A stretch of 64,000 bases of DNA from Kitasatospora sp. NBC_01250 (lineage in GTDB: Bacteria > Actinomycetota > Actinomycetes > Streptomycetales > Streptomycetaceae): assembly GCF_036226465.1 (NCBI RefSeq), contig NZ_CP108476.1, forward strand, positions 2,728,001 through 2,792,000, read 5' to 3'. The notes beneath the pieces were generated by a model. It saw only the letters and a program-made list of their open reading frames with translations, searched no databases and was not told the DNA's origin. Of the stretch, positions 12,363-20,991 are shown piece after piece (within the stretch, counting starts at the first letter, position 1; each line of letters opens with the position of its first letter). A program made the position numbers and the translations under genes.

Positions 12363-12695
12363 TTAAGCAGGGAGCCGGCGATCTCGCCGGAGCGGACCGC
12401 GGTGTTGGACAGGAGACCGGCCCACAGGCCGTGCGAGTGCTCGGTGCTCGGTGCTCGCACCCTGCAGGTAGATCCCGCAGCACACCGAGTCCGAGGTGAC
12501 GATCCGGTAGTCGCGCGCCACGTTCGGCCGGCCCTCCTCGTCGCGCTTGCACTCGGAGATCAGCCCCTCCAGGAGCCAGAGCGGGTCGCTCGGCCGGTAG
12601 CCGGTGGCGTAGACGACGGCGTCCGCCTCGATCGTCCGGACCGAGCCCGCCAGCAGGGACTCCACCGTGACCCGCACGCCCTGCGCGTGTGCCGC
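12363..12695 (-). pseudogene. Remnant of L-ornithine/lysine N-hydroxylase
   Basis: C-terminal part of an SidA/PvdA/KtzI-type flavin N-monooxygenase. Recognisable pieces are DAVVYATGYRPSD, then a YRIVTSD..GIYLQGASTEH segment, then HGLWAGLLSNTAVRSGEIAGSLL in a shifted frame. The N-terminal two thirds, with the FAD and NADPH sites, are missing. The frameshift coincides with a third tandem copy of a 7-bp unit at 12437-12457; removing one copy restores the family sequence. The intact ancestor would have made N-hydroxyornithine or N-hydroxylysine for a hydroxamate or hydrazine-type nonribosomal product. Confidence 0.75.
12437..12457. repeat. Three tandem copies of a 7-bp unit (GTGCTCG)
   Basis: Exact tandem copies at 12437-12443, 12444-12450 and 12451-12457. 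Two copies encode the conserved ASTEH segment of the hydroxylase remnant. The third adds 7 bp and breaks the frame, a typical replication-slippage product. Confidence 0.85.
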
Positions 12696-12725
12696 ACGGG
12701 AATTCCTGAGGGCCGACGAGGACTG

Positions 12726-13082
12726 CTAGACAGCCCGATCGGCGAAGTAGGTGTAGCGGCGCCAGATCTTCTCGCCCTTGAAGAGGTGGAAGTCGGCCCA
12801 CCGGACGGTGACCAGTTCGGCGTTCTTGAGGCGGCCGGAGAAGACGCCCCGGGCCGCCACCCAGTCCCCGTTGTCGACGACCGCCTCGACCTCGTGGCGA
12901 CCGGACTCGATGATCCGGTCGGCGAGGTAGAACCGCTTGAATTCCTCCATGCCGACGATCGGTTCGGTGCCACCACGCTCGTACACCACGTCGTCGCAGA
13001 ACATCTCGAACACGGCCTCGTAGTCGGCGGCGTCGACCCGCTCGTAGTACTCGCGCACCTTCTCCGCGCGGTTCAGTGCCAT
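12726..13082 (-). CDS. SnoaL-like (NTF2-fold) protein
   Basis: 118-residue single-domain protein of the SnoaL/ketosteroid-isomerase-like NTF2 fold: an N-terminal helix (REYYERVDAADYEAVFEMFCDDVVYERGG), then GMEEFKRFY, and late beta strands with a WRRYTYF ending. The ATG at 13082 has an AAGGAG site about 8 nt upstream. Members are cyclases, isomerases or hydroxylases in secondary metabolism or have unknown function; the reaction here cannot be assigned. It lies downstream of mbtH on the same strand and appears intact amid decayed neighbours. Confidence 0.7.
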   Translation of the reverse strand: MALNRAEKVREYYERVDAADYEAVFEMFCDDVVYERGGTEPIVGMEEFKRFYLADRIIESGRHEVEAVVDNGDWVAARGVFSGRLKNAELVTVRWADFHLFKGEKIWRRYTYFADRAV

Positions 13083-13143
13083 ATGTCTACTCCTTGGGAT
13101 GGGGCCCGCCCCCGGTCCGGTCGGCGGGGCGCTCAATTCTCGG

Positions 13144-13362
13144 CTACTTCTCGGCGGCGGCCATGGCCTCGATCAGTGAAAGGGGCCGCAGGTCGGTCCG
13201 GTGCATGGTGACGTACTCCAGGCAGGCCGCCCGGTCGGCCTCGCCGTAGACGGCCGACCAGCCGGCCGGGATCTCGGCGAAGACCGGCCGGAGGGAGTGC
13301 TGCCCCTCCGAGTTGGTGAGCACGAAGTAGCTGCCGTCTTCCTTCTCGAACGGGTTGCCCAT
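13144..13362 (-). CDS. MbtH-family NRPS accessory protein
   Basis: 72-residue MbtH-like protein, a small chaperone that binds and activates NRPS adenylation domains. The diagnostic pattern is complete: NPF at the start, SYFVLTNSEGQHSL, IPAGWSAVYG, then CLEYV and a TDLRP..L ending (family usually WTDLRP; here RTDLRP). The ATG at 13362 is preceded by GGCAAGGACATC, a good ribosome-binding site. It sits directly behind a dead T/TE fragment, so its original partner is probably gone. It may now serve the NRPS at 1-9068 or another synthetase in the genome. Confidence 0.92.
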   Translation of the reverse strand: MGNPFEKEDGSYFVLTNSEGQHSLRPVFAEIPAGWSAVYGEADRAACLEYVTMHRTDLRPLSLIEAMAAAEK

Positions 13363-13379
13363 GATGTCCTTGCCTTTCG

Positions 13380-13752
13380 GTGAATCCGGAGGCCGTAGAC
13401 CGGCCGGTCCTTCTCCACCTTCGAGACCAGGCCAGAACAGCACCGGCCGAAACCTCGGGCCGGGTGCAGGCAGAAGAGCGGCGGCAGGGATCCGCCCTGA
13501 CGCAGGGGCAGTACGGATTCGAAGGCACCGTGATTCGACACCTCGTCCAGCCGGGCGGCCAGCGCGGCGACCGTCGGGCTTTCGGATACGGTCCGGAGGG
13601 ACAGGTCGGCCCCCAGCGCCGCCCGGATCCGGGCGACCAGGCGGGTGGCGGCGAACGCGTGCCCGCCCAGGTCGAAGAAGTCGTCCTCCAGCCCCACCTC
13701 GGGCACCCGGCCGCGGTCCCCGGACACAGCGGCGCAGACCCCCGCGGTGGGC
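13380..13752 (-). pseudogene. NRPS fragment: dead T domain plus start of a thioesterase
   Basis: Minus-strand relic of an NRPS C-terminus. The T domain reads [18 protein letters not shown]; the serine that carries phosphopantetheine is alanine (a single-base change, TCG to GCG), so it cannot be primed. It is followed by LPPLFCLHPARGFG, the oxyanion region typical of a type I thioesterase, which stops near 13385 before the catalytic serine. The 5' side ends abruptly at the P450 fragment on the other strand, marking a rearrangement junction near 13752. Confidence 0.8.
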
Positions 13753-13754
13753 TG

Positions 13755-14168
13755 ATGAGCATGCGGGGCTTCCCGGAGGAGGTCCACAAGTACCTGCTCG
13801 GCATCATGCTCAATGCCGACGGCGAGGACCACCTGCGGTTGCGCCGGCTCGTCTCCAGGGCCTTCACCGCTCGGCGCATCAGTGAACTCCGGCCACGCGT
13901 CGAGCAGATCACCGACGAACTGCTCTCCGAACTCCCCGGTCGTGCCGAGGACGGCGTCGTCGATCTCATCGAGCACCTTGCCTCCCCCTTGTCGATCACC
14001 GTCATCTGCGAGCTCGTGGGCATCCCCGAAGCCGACCGGGGGAAGTGGCTGGAGTGGGGACCGACATGGTGTCGGGCCAACCACGAACACCTGCTCCGCG
14101 AGCAGCTCACCCTGACGCAGCGGCTCCGCCGCGACGCGCTGCAGGGATTCCTCACCCCGGAAACCTGA
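13755..14168 (+). pseudogene. Cytochrome P450 fragment
   Basis: About 137 codons match the B-to-E helix region of bacterial P450s: GEDHLRLRRLVSRAFTARR followed by PRVEQITDELLSEL and the segment VICELVGIPEADR. The I-helix oxygen-binding and heme-cysteine regions are absent; a stop occurs at 14166. There is no upstream ribosome-binding site, and the 5' end abuts the opposite-strand T/TE relic. It is a truncated remnant, not a functional enzyme. Confidence 0.75.
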
Positions 14169-14206
14169 CGCCCCGCCCCGCTCCCGGCGCGGTGCGCCGG
14201 ACTCCG

Positions 14207-15226
14207 CTACCGGCCGATGTCCACCACGTGCTTCCCGATCGGATCCACGCCCGTCCTGACCGCCTCGTTGAGCAGCGCGGCCAGAGCGGGCAGGGGCACC
14301 CGGTTCACGATGAGCTCCTCGATGTGGCCGGCCGTCCAGGGAAGCGGCGCCGCCAGCACCGCGCCGGCCGCGGCGAAGTCGGCGCCGGTGGCGCCGTGCG
14401 TCCCCACCACCAGCGCGCGGCGGCCGCCCAGCTCCAGCTCGCGCACCTCTTCGCCGCGCCGGATGCCGTCCAACAGCACGCGCGTGCCCGGTACCCGCCA
14501 GTCCGGCCTGATGCCGCCGAACAGGACGAGACGTCCGCCGTCGCGCGGCAACAGGCCCCAGGCGCTGTCGAAGGTGCTGTCGTCGAGCAGCGCCGTGGTC
14601 ACGACCACGGTGCCGAAGGTGCGCGTTCCCACCTCGCTGGTGAGAAGCTTCGGCACCTCTCGCAGCAACGCCGTGGCGGAGAGGGCGGTCAGCCGTTCGG
14701 GGCTCCTGTTGACCAGGGTGACCTGGCACCCCTTCAGCCTCAGCAGGACCGCCAGCAGCACCCCGGCGGTCCCCGCACCGACGATCGCCACGTCGGAACC
14801 GGCCAGGACGTTGCCGGCGCAGTGCACGGCGCACGCGAGGGGCTCGGTGAAGACCGCCCGGTCGTCCGGAGTGCCGTCGAGCACGGCGGGCAGGGCAGCG
14901 CGCAGCTGGTCGGGCGGTCCTTCCAGCAGCGTCGTCTCACCGAAGGCGGTCGTCCGGGTCACCGGGATGTGCGGGTCCAAGCACACCCTCAGACCGGGTG
15001 GAAGGTCGTCCGTGCTGCTGCTGTGGACGAGCCCGACCATTTCGTGGCCGAAGTCGGACCGCACGTCCCGGCTCCGGCGGACCTCCTTGAGGTCCGAGCT
15101 GCACAGCCCCACGGTCCGTGGCAGGACCAGCACCCATGACGGGGAGGTCGGGCACGGCCACGGACCGGTGGTGAGCCGAACCCCGCCGGGCACCAACTCC
15201 AAGCCGCTGCTTGAGGATTCACCCAT
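14207..15226 (-). CDS. Medium-chain (zinc-type) alcohol dehydrogenase
   Basis: 339-residue MDR-superfamily oxidoreductase, expected to oxidise or reduce a secondary alcohol with NAD(P). The zinc-side motifs GLCSSD and DFGHEMVG are present, followed by the Rossmann glycine motif VAIVGAGTAGVLLAVLL. Third gene of the minus-strand operon; its ATG at 15226 overlaps the end of the preceding dehydrogenase by 8 bp, suggesting coupled translation. By analogy with cyclitol pathways (for example the NeoA/BtrE and ValN/AcbL types) it is likely to act on the cyclase product, but the substrate is inferred only from context. Confidence 0.8.
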   Translation of the reverse strand: MGESSSSGLELVPGGVRLTTGPWPCPTSPSWVLVLPRTVGLCSSDLKEVRRSRDVRSDFGHEMVGLVHSSSTDDLPPGLRVCLDPHIPVTRTTAFGETTLLEGPPDQLRAALPAVLDGTPDDRAVFTEPLACAVHCAGNVLAGSDVAIVGAGTAGVLLAVLLRLKGCQVTLVNRSPERLTALSATALLREVPKLLTSEVGTRTFGTVVVTTALLDDSTFDSAWGLLPRDGGRLVLFGGIRPDWRVPGTRVLLDGIRRGEEVRELELGGRRALVVGTHGATGADFAAAGAVLAAPLPWTAGHIEELIVNRVPLPALAALLNEAVRTGVDPIGKHVVDIGR

Positions 15227-16295
15227 GGCGACCGCTGTCGGGGAAGCGGACGACGACCTTGACGATCTCAGCGCCGTCGTCGGTCCGGAACCGCCCGTCG
15301 AGCCGACGGTTGATCACATCCACCGCGTCCTCGGGAGTCAGTTCATGGGTGATGAGGGCGCTGTACCCGTCGGGATCCGCGCGCAGGAGCGAATCCGCCG
15401 TGTGCAACTGGGCCCGAGAGGTCCCCCGGTGGCCGGTGAGCACCAGCGGTTTGCCCTCGTGCGTGACCGCCGTGACCGTGCCCAGCTCGGGATCGACGCT
15501 GCCGCAGACATTGTGCCGGCGCACCCGGCCGACGGTGGCGTCGACGAAGGTGGCGGCTGCGGCGGTCGCGTCGAGCGCGGTGACGAGCACCATCGTCCCG
15601 CCGGGTCGCAGGGCGTCCGCCGCCTGCCGGACCGCACTCGCCATCGCCGGCCGCGGGGAGCAGACGATCGCCACGTCGACCGGCCGCGGCGTACGGTGCC
15701 CGGCCGTGGAGAGGTGGGTGGGCGCGAGGCGGGAATGGTTCTCCACCCAGGCCAGACGCTCCGGCCGCGCCTCGACCAGCTCGACCTCGTGTCCCAGATC
15801 GATCGCCCTGCGGACGTGGAGCAACCCGATCGGTCCCCCGCCCCAGACCCCGACCGACAGGGGGCCGGCCGGGGCCGAGCGCCCGATCAGCTCCCACGAG
15901 TAGAGGACGGTGCCGAGCGGCTCGCACAGCGCGAGGACCGCCACCGGGTCCAGCGGTTCGACCTCCTGCAACGCGCCGAGCGGCAGCTCCGGCCCCAGCG
16001 GGACCCAGCTGCGGAACAGCCCGTCGAAGCTGTGGCCGAGAATCGAGTCCTGGTCGCGCACGTCCACGGGGTTGAACACGACCGTCCGATCGCCACCGGG
16101 AGCGCCGTGCAGAATCCCGATGCCTTCGTGGCCGAGCACCGCGGCCACGTCTCCCCGGTGGCCCGCGCCGATCTGGACATCGGTGCCGCACAGCCCTACG
16201 GCGAGCATCGACACGTACGGCTGATCACCCCGCGGCCTCTCCATCGGCACGATCCGGACCTGACGGCCGGAGCGGACCAGCTGCCACCCGGTCAC
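15219..16295 (-). CDS. Medium-chain dehydrogenase (glucose dehydrogenase-like)
   Basis: 358-residue MDR dehydrogenase, distinct from its downstream neighbour. It shows GLCGTDVQI and LGHEGIGI at the catalytic zinc side, then a nucleotide-binding stretch VGVWGGGPIGLLHV. The overall layout is similar to sugar/polyol dehydrogenases (glucose, threonine or myo-inositol types). The GTG start at 16295 overlaps the cyclase stop as GTGA, a 4-bp translational coupling. Two different MDR enzymes next to a cyclase suggest successive redox changes on a cyclitol ring, such as ketone-to-alcohol and alcohol-to-ketone for later amination or epimerisation. This is inference. Confidence 0.8.
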   Translation of the reverse strand: MTGWQLVRSGRQVRIVPMERPRGDQPYVSMLAVGLCGTDVQIGAGHRGDVAAVLGHEGIGILHGAPGGDRTVVFNPVDVRDQDSILGHSFDGLFRSWVPLGPELPLGALQEVEPLDPVAVLALCEPLGTVLYSWELIGRSAPAGPLSVGVWGGGPIGLLHVRRAIDLGHEVELVEARPERLAWVENHSRLAPTHLSTAGHRTPRPVDVAIVCSPRPAMASAVRQAADALRPGGTMVLVTALDATAAAATFVDATVGRVRRHNVCGSVDPELGTVTAVTHEGKPLVLTGHRGTSRAQLHTADSLLRADPDGYSALITHELTPEDAVDVINRRLDGRFRTDDGAEIVKVVVRFPDSGRHG

Positions 16296-18442
16296 GACAT
16301 CACCTGCAGCTGTCGGGTCTGGAGCGCTGCCAGCGCCTCGCCCAGTTCCGCCTCGGTCACATCGTTGACGAACACCGCTCGGCCGACGTCCTCCAGCAGG
16401 GGCAGGCGCTGCTGGCCGTCACGGTGCAGGCTGGTGTGGGCCAAGGCTTCGACCAGCAGGTCGAGGGTCATCTCCCGGTGGAACGTCGGCAGTCCCAGGT
16501 CGGTCAGCACGCGGATGACGCGGTCGGCGACGGCCGACGGCAGAAGACCCCGGTTCCGCGAGAGCATGACGGTCACGGCGAGGTCGATGGCGACGGCTTC
16601 CCCGTGCAGGAGCGTGGGCTCCAGGGACATTTCCAGCGCGCCGGAGAACGCGTGCCCGATGTCCGCGAGCCGCTCCAGCCGGTCCTCGCCGAGATTTCCG
16701 ACGAGTTCGCCGAGCATGGCCGCGATGCTGCGCTCGATGACCTCGGACTCCACGCGTGGGTCCGGTGTGCCCGCGGCCAGCGGACGGCTGTGCGCGTCGA
16801 GCAGGTCGAACAGCACCGCATCGGCCACGACCGCTATCTTGATCGCCTCGCCGAGACCGCAGCGGTACTCACGGGGATCCAGGGTGGGCAGGAATCCCGG
16901 GTCGATGACGACCTGGCCCGGACGGCTGTAGGTGCCCAGCCGGCTCTTCTGCCCGCCGTAGTTGATCGCCGTCTTGACGCCGATGCCGGCATCGATCATC
17001 CCGAGCAGGGTGGTCGGCACCTTGATGAGCGGAACACCGCGCCGGTAGATGCTGGCGGTGAAGCCCACGAGATCGAGCAGCACGCCGCCGCCCACCGCGA
17101 TGACCGGTTCGGAGCGGCGCAGCAGACCGAACCGGTCGAAGGCGTCCACCAGATCGGACACCGCGGCCAGGTTCTTGCCCGACTCGTCCGGTTCGAGAAG
17201 CAGCGTTTCGAGGGCGACGGCCTGCGATCCGCCCGTCAGCGCGTTCGTCAGCGCGTCCCCGTAGAGCTTCCACACCCGCTTGTCGGCCACGACGAGTCGC
17301 CGGGCGGCACCGTCCCGGCCCGGCCTTGCCATGACCTGCGACGTGCCCCGGCCGGAAGCGAGCGTGTCCGGAGCCATGACCACGCTGTAGGACTTCGGGT
17401 TGTCACCCGGCACGATCCAGCTTCGCGCCCCGGCGGCGCCGGAGCGGGCCAGCATCCCGGCTCCGTGCAGCGCGAGCTCGGCATCGGGTGCGGCCACCTG
17501 GATCGTGCCGGCCAGCGAGCCCGACCGTCCGTAGAGCCCCACCGCGTCCATCTGGGCCGTCAGGGACTCCAGGTACGCACGACCGAGCCCCGCCGGCACT
17601 CCACCGGTGAGAACCACCCGGTCGATCTCGGCGTCGGTGCTGAGCACCGAGAGCAGTGCGTGCGCGAGCGGCCGGGTCACGGCTTCGAGCACCGTGAGCG
17701 CCTCTCCGTCACCAGCGGCCACGGCCTGGGCGAACTGGCTGTTCAGTGGAGCGTCGCCGGCCAGCCAGGAGGTGCCCTCGGCGGCGAGCAGCTTCAGGAT
17801 CCGGTCGATGCCACGACCCGATGCGTACGCGCTGAGGTGCCCGGTCGCTCCGCAGTCGCAGTGCGACACGATCTCCCGCGCGCCGATGCGGAACCCGGCC
17901 GGCAGATGCCCGATCTCCCCCTGCAGGCCGGTGTCCGCGGATACCGGGACCCTGCCGGTGCCGACCTCGACGGTGCGCAGCCCGATACCGCTGCCGACGA
18001 CGACGGCAGCCAGTCGGCGCAGGTGCTGGGCGTCCGGCCGGGCGGCCAGTGCCACCGCGCTCGCCGTGACGTCGTTGACGACCGTCCAGCGGAACTCGGG
18101 CGCCGCATCCCGCAGTGCCCCGGCGGTGTCGAACCGCTGCCCGTCTCCGTCGCCCCAGAGCGGGCCGGACCCCACCGTCATGCCGGTCCGTGCATCGATC
18201 GCCGCGCCCAGCGACACCCCGACCGCGGTCGCCCGGTGGCGGCGGGCCAGCCGACGCGCATCGGCGACGACCAGGTCCACGAGACGCTGGTGCAGCGCGG
18301 CCGCCCCCTCACCCGGGCAGCTGGCCCAGGACGGCGTCGCCCGCACGGCGAGATCGTGCAGCCGGCCCTCGCCGTCCAGCACCGCCGAGCGCGCATGGGT
18401 CCCGCCGACGTCGAAGACCACCACGGCATCGTTGGTCGTCAT
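16292..18442 (-). CDS. ROK-family sugar kinase fused to sugar-phosphate cyclase (DHQ synthase-like)
   Basis: 716-residue bifunctional protein. Residues about 1-330 are a ROK kinase: phosphate loop FDVGGTHARS, the GEIGHLP segment, and a partial zinc motif HCDCGATGH where one expected Cys is His. Residues about 345-716 are a dehydroquinate-synthase-fold cyclase: VIAVGGGVLLDLVG, KVPTTLLGMIDAGIGVKTAIN, CGLGEAIKIAVV and the metal-ligand HGEAVAIDLA. The MIDAGIGVKT pattern resembles sedoheptulose-7-phosphate cyclases (EEVS-like) more than 2-deoxy-scyllo-inosose synthase, but I cannot decide which. Fusion suggests the kinase phosphorylates the sugar that the cyclase closes, or its product. ATG at 18442 with a weak ribosome-binding site; first gene of the minus operon, divergent from the AMP ligase. 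Confidence 0.85.
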   Translation of the reverse strand: MTTNDAVVVFDVGGTHARSAVLDGEGRLHDLAVRATPSWASCPGEGAAALHQRLVDLVVADARRLARRHRATAVGVSLGAAIDARTGMTVGSGPLWGDGDGQRFDTAGALRDAAPEFRWTVVNDVTASAVALAARPDAQHLRRLAAVVVGSGIGLRTVEVGTGRVPVSADTGLQGEIGHLPAGFRIGAREIVSHCDCGATGHLSAYASGRGIDRILKLLAAEGTSWLAGDAPLNSQFAQAVAAGDGEALTVLEAVTRPLAHALLSVLSTDAEIDRVVLTGGVPAGLGRAYLESLTAQMDAVGLYGRSGSLAGTIQVAAPDAELALHGAGMLARSGAAGARSWIVPGDNPKSYSVVMAPDTLASGRGTSQVMARPGRDGAARRLVVADKRVWKLYGDALTNALTGGSQAVALETLLLEPDESGKNLAAVSDLVDAFDRFGLLRRSEPVIAVGGGVLLDLVGFTASIYRRGVPLIKVPTTLLGMIDAGIGVKTAINYGGQKSRLGTYSRPGQVVIDPGFLPTLDPREYRCGLGEAIKIAVVADAVLFDLLDAHSRPLAAGTPDPRVESEVIERSIAAMLGELVGNLGEDRLERLADIGHAFSGALEMSLEPTLLHGEAVAIDLAVTVMLSRNRGLLPSAVADRVIRVLTDLGLPTFHREMTLDLLVEALAHTSLHRDGQQRLPLLEDVGRAVFVNDVTEAELGEALAALQTRQLQVMS

Positions 18443-18842
18443 GAGTGCACCCGTACCGATGCCGGTGCCGACAGCTGGTGCCGGAGTGCTTCGGCAGGAG
18501 TAACAGAGTCCGAGCAAGGACGGCTCAGAGTCATGGAACACATGAAATGCGGGTCTCCCTATGACGAACAGGATGTATGCCGTCGGCGATGCGATCCTCA
18601 GGATAATAGCAACCGTCAAGTCAGGGCCGTAAGAAATGCCCGAAAGGGCAGGAAGCGAGGCTCTTGACGCCGCCCGAACCCCCATGATTGGATCTGCAAA
18701 CAAGTTGCTGATCATGGTTCGAAATCATAGAACAACGATGGCCGGTGATTATTCGGCGCCTTTCTCCGCGAGCCCGGCTCAATACGCAGGAAAAGCGCTG
18801 TCAAGCAAAAGTGCTGTAACCAAGAGGCGGCAAGGAGGGGCG
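18443..18842. promoter_or_regulatory. Divergent promoter region of the central biosynthetic locus
   Basis: 400 bp with no gene, noticeably more AT-rich than its flanks, between the two divergent operons. A candidate plus-strand promoter is TTGCTG at 18705 and TAGAAC at 18728, 17-bp spacer. Another TTGACG occurs at 18664. A short GCCC-GAAA-GGGC hairpin lies near 18643. The regulator is unknown; no regulatory gene occurs inside the locus. Confidence 0.45.
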
Positions 18843-20402
18843 ATGCGACGCGGCACGGGTGTGCAATCGATATCAGAGAGACTGTCCGAGCTGGCGGCCG
18901 AAACTCCGGACCGCCCTGCGATCACCGAACTGGCCGCCGGCGGCACGTACCGCGAAATCACGTACCGGCGCCTCTTCGAAGACGTCTCTGCGCTCGCCGG
19001 GCTCTTCGACTCCTGGAACCGCGACATGGACGGTGACGCCGTCATCTGTCATCCGGCGTCGGTCTCCATCGAGTCGGCGAAGACCATCCTGGCCGCGCTG
19101 TGTGCGGGCGTCACCGTACTGCCGCACGCACCGCTGATCGATGCCGAGGTGCTTTCCAGTGCGCTGAGCCGGGCCGGGCTGAGCGGTCACCTCCGAAGCG
19201 TCCGGATGCCCGGGGCACCCGAGACCGACCAGGGACCGGGTGCGACGGTCCGCATGACGCGCTGGGAACACCCCGCCGAAGGGCGCCGTCCACACTATCT
19301 CCTGGCGACGAGCGGATCGACGGGAATCCCGAAGCTCGTTCCGTTCCGGAATTTCGGCGGCTACGACCCCAGGGCCGTGCCCGATGTCGTCTTCCGGACC
19401 TGCAAGTGGCAGAGCGGGCAGAAGCAGCTCATCGTGCTTCCGATCTACCACATCGGGACGGTGGCCGCTCTCATCCAGGGTGTGCTGGACCGGAACCAGC
19501 TCTTCCTGGCCAATCAGCTGGACCCGGAGGAGATGCTCGACGCGATCGCGGACCGCCGGATCGAGTGGCTCATGCTGACCCCGAACTACCTGAGGCACCT
19601 GCTGCCGGCCGCCGCGCGTCGCCCCGAGCGCCTGAACAGCCTGAACGGACTTCTCCACACCGCGCTGCCGTGTCCTGCGCCGCTGAAGCAGGCCTGGCTG
19701 GACCTCCTGGGCGGCGAACGCGTCTTCGAGATGTACGGGGGCACCGAAGGCGTCGGCGTCACGGTGATCAGCGGCTCCGAATGGCTGGCGAAGCCCGGAT
19801 CGGTCGGGCGTGGACTGCTGACGGACATACGGATCGGTGATGCGCAGGGCCTGGAGCGCGGTGAGGACGGCATCGGCCAGATCTACCTTCGCCGGTTCGG
19901 CGCCTCCGCGCGCACCCACGCGGCGACCCCCTGGCTCCGGAGCACTTCTGACGGCTTCGTGAGCCTGGGCGACATGGGGTGGGTCGACGAGGACGGGTAC
20001 CTCTACGTCTTCGACCGTGCGGCCAACCAGACCGCCACCGCCAGCGGGGTCGCCTGGCTCGGACGTCTGTCGCTGGTCCTGCGGACCCACCCGGACATCC
20101 TGGACGCCGAGTGCATCGCGCTCACGGACGACGGCCAGGTCGACGTGGGAATGCTGCTCGTCACCCGCGACCCCCGGGCTGTCCCCGATCTCGCGGAGCT
20201 CGAGCGGTTCTGCGCCACCCAGGCGGGCGGTCACAGGTTCCCCCGGATCCACTTGCAGGTGGCCGAGATACCCCGGTCGGAGATCGGCAAGCCCGACGCC
20301 ACGGCGATAAGGGCGATTTTCAGCTCCGCCGGTTCTCGGGAAACCCGCACTCCGGTGACGTCCCCCTTTGAAGAGGAGGTGCCTCGTGGCTCGACAGCTT
20401 GA
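18843..20402 (+). CDS. Stand-alone AMP-dependent acyl/amino-acid ligase
   Basis: 519-residue adenylate-forming enzyme (ANL superfamily). It should adenylate a carboxylic or amino acid and load it on the carrier protein encoded next. Motifs: LLATSGSTGIPKLVPF (A3, P-loop), EMYGGTEGVG (A5), LGDMGWVDEDGYLY (A7) and the C-terminal IGKPDA with the catalytic lysine (A10). The usual RxxxxIK hinge is altered (DRAANQTATASG). The ATG at 18843 follows AAGGAGG. It reads more like an aryl/acyl-CoA-ligase type than a classical NRPS A domain, so the substrate is not predictable by eye. The 3' end overlaps the carrier gene by 17 bp. Confidence 0.88.
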   Translation: MRRGTGVQSISERLSELAAETPDRPAITELAAGGTYREITYRRLFEDVSALAGLFDSWNRDMDGDAVICHPASVSIESAKTILAALCAGVTVLPHAPLIDAEVLSSALSRAGLSGHLRSVRMPGAPETDQGPGATVRMTRWEHPAEGRRPHYLLATSGSTGIPKLVPFRNFGGYDPRAVPDVVFRTCKWQSGQKQLIVLPIYHIGTVAALIQGVLDRNQLFLANQLDPEEMLDAIADRRIEWLMLTPNYLRHLLPAAARRPERLNSLNGLLHTALPCPAPLKQAWLDLLGGERVFEMYGGTEGVGVTVISGSEWLAKPGSVGRGLLTDIRIGDAQGLERGEDGIGQIYLRRFGASARTHAATPWLRSTSDGFVSLGDMGWVDEDGYLYVFDRAANQTATASGVAWLGRLSLVLRTHPDILDAECIALTDDGQVDVGMLLVTRDPRAVPDLAELERFCATQAGGHRFPRIHLQVAEIPRSEIGKPDATAIRAIFSSAGSRETRTPVTSPFEEEVPRGSTA

Positions 20403-20898
20403 CGTCTCCCTGTTCCGCAAGGTCTGCCCCGACGCCCTCGGTGCCTCCTACCAGGAGAGCCCCGAACCCACCGTCCACGTGTCCACCAGTGGCAACCGGT
20501 CCGGCGTCGACATCCGCGCGGCGTTCCGCCGGTGCTACGGCGTGGACGTCCGGCGGGTCCTGTTCGTCCGCGGGCTCGAATGGCCGGCGGACGGCTGGTG
20601 CGACCAAGGAGCCGCCCTGGCCGACGGGTCACCGGAAGCGCCATTCGAATACGTCTACACCCAGCCGTCGGGCCCGCTGGAGCAGGCTCTCGCGAAGTTC
20701 TGGGAGGAGCTTCTCGAAGTGCCGGAGGTCGGTGCTTCCGATGATTTCTGGGAGCACGGCGGAGACTCCCTCGGGGCGGTTGAGACCATCGAATTCCTGG
20801 CTCAGGAGTACGGTGCCCGGATCGGCTTCTTCGACATCGGCGACAACTTCACCGTCGCCCGGCTGGCAGCGCTCGTCCACGAGCGGTCCCGGCCCTAG
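20386..20898 (+). CDS. Stand-alone carrier protein with N-terminal extension
   Basis: 170 residues from a GTG at 20386 behind a GAGGAGG site. The C-terminal part (about 95-170) is a thiolation domain: ASDDFWEHGGDSLGAVETIEFLA with the phosphopantetheine serine at residue 128. The first 90 residues (VARQLDVSLFRKVCPDALG onward) match no family I recognise; they could be a docking or ligase-partner segment. It overlaps the AMP ligase gene, so the two are surely co-produced. It presumably holds the activated acyl or aminoacyl group for the condensation-type protein encoded downstream of the peptide gene. Confidence 0.85.
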   Translation: MARQLDVSLFRKVCPDALGASYQESPEPTVHVSTSGNRSGVDIRAAFRRCYGVDVRRVLFVRGLEWPADGWCDQGAALADGSPEAPFEYVYTQPSGPLEQALAKFWEELLEVPEVGASDDFWEHGGDSLGAVETIEFLAQEYGARIGFFDIGDNFTVARLAALVHERSRP

Positions 20899-20991
20899 AG
20901 ACTCATCCTTGCTCGGGCCCGCCACTCCGGTGTGCGGCCCGCGCGGAGGATGGAACCATAAAAATCCGATTCCTTTGTGGAGGTGAAAACC

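Noticed and set aside
16424..18667. Plus-strand long frame opposite the kinase-cyclase fusion
   Set aside because: No motifs and Arg/Gln/His-biased; antisense shadow.
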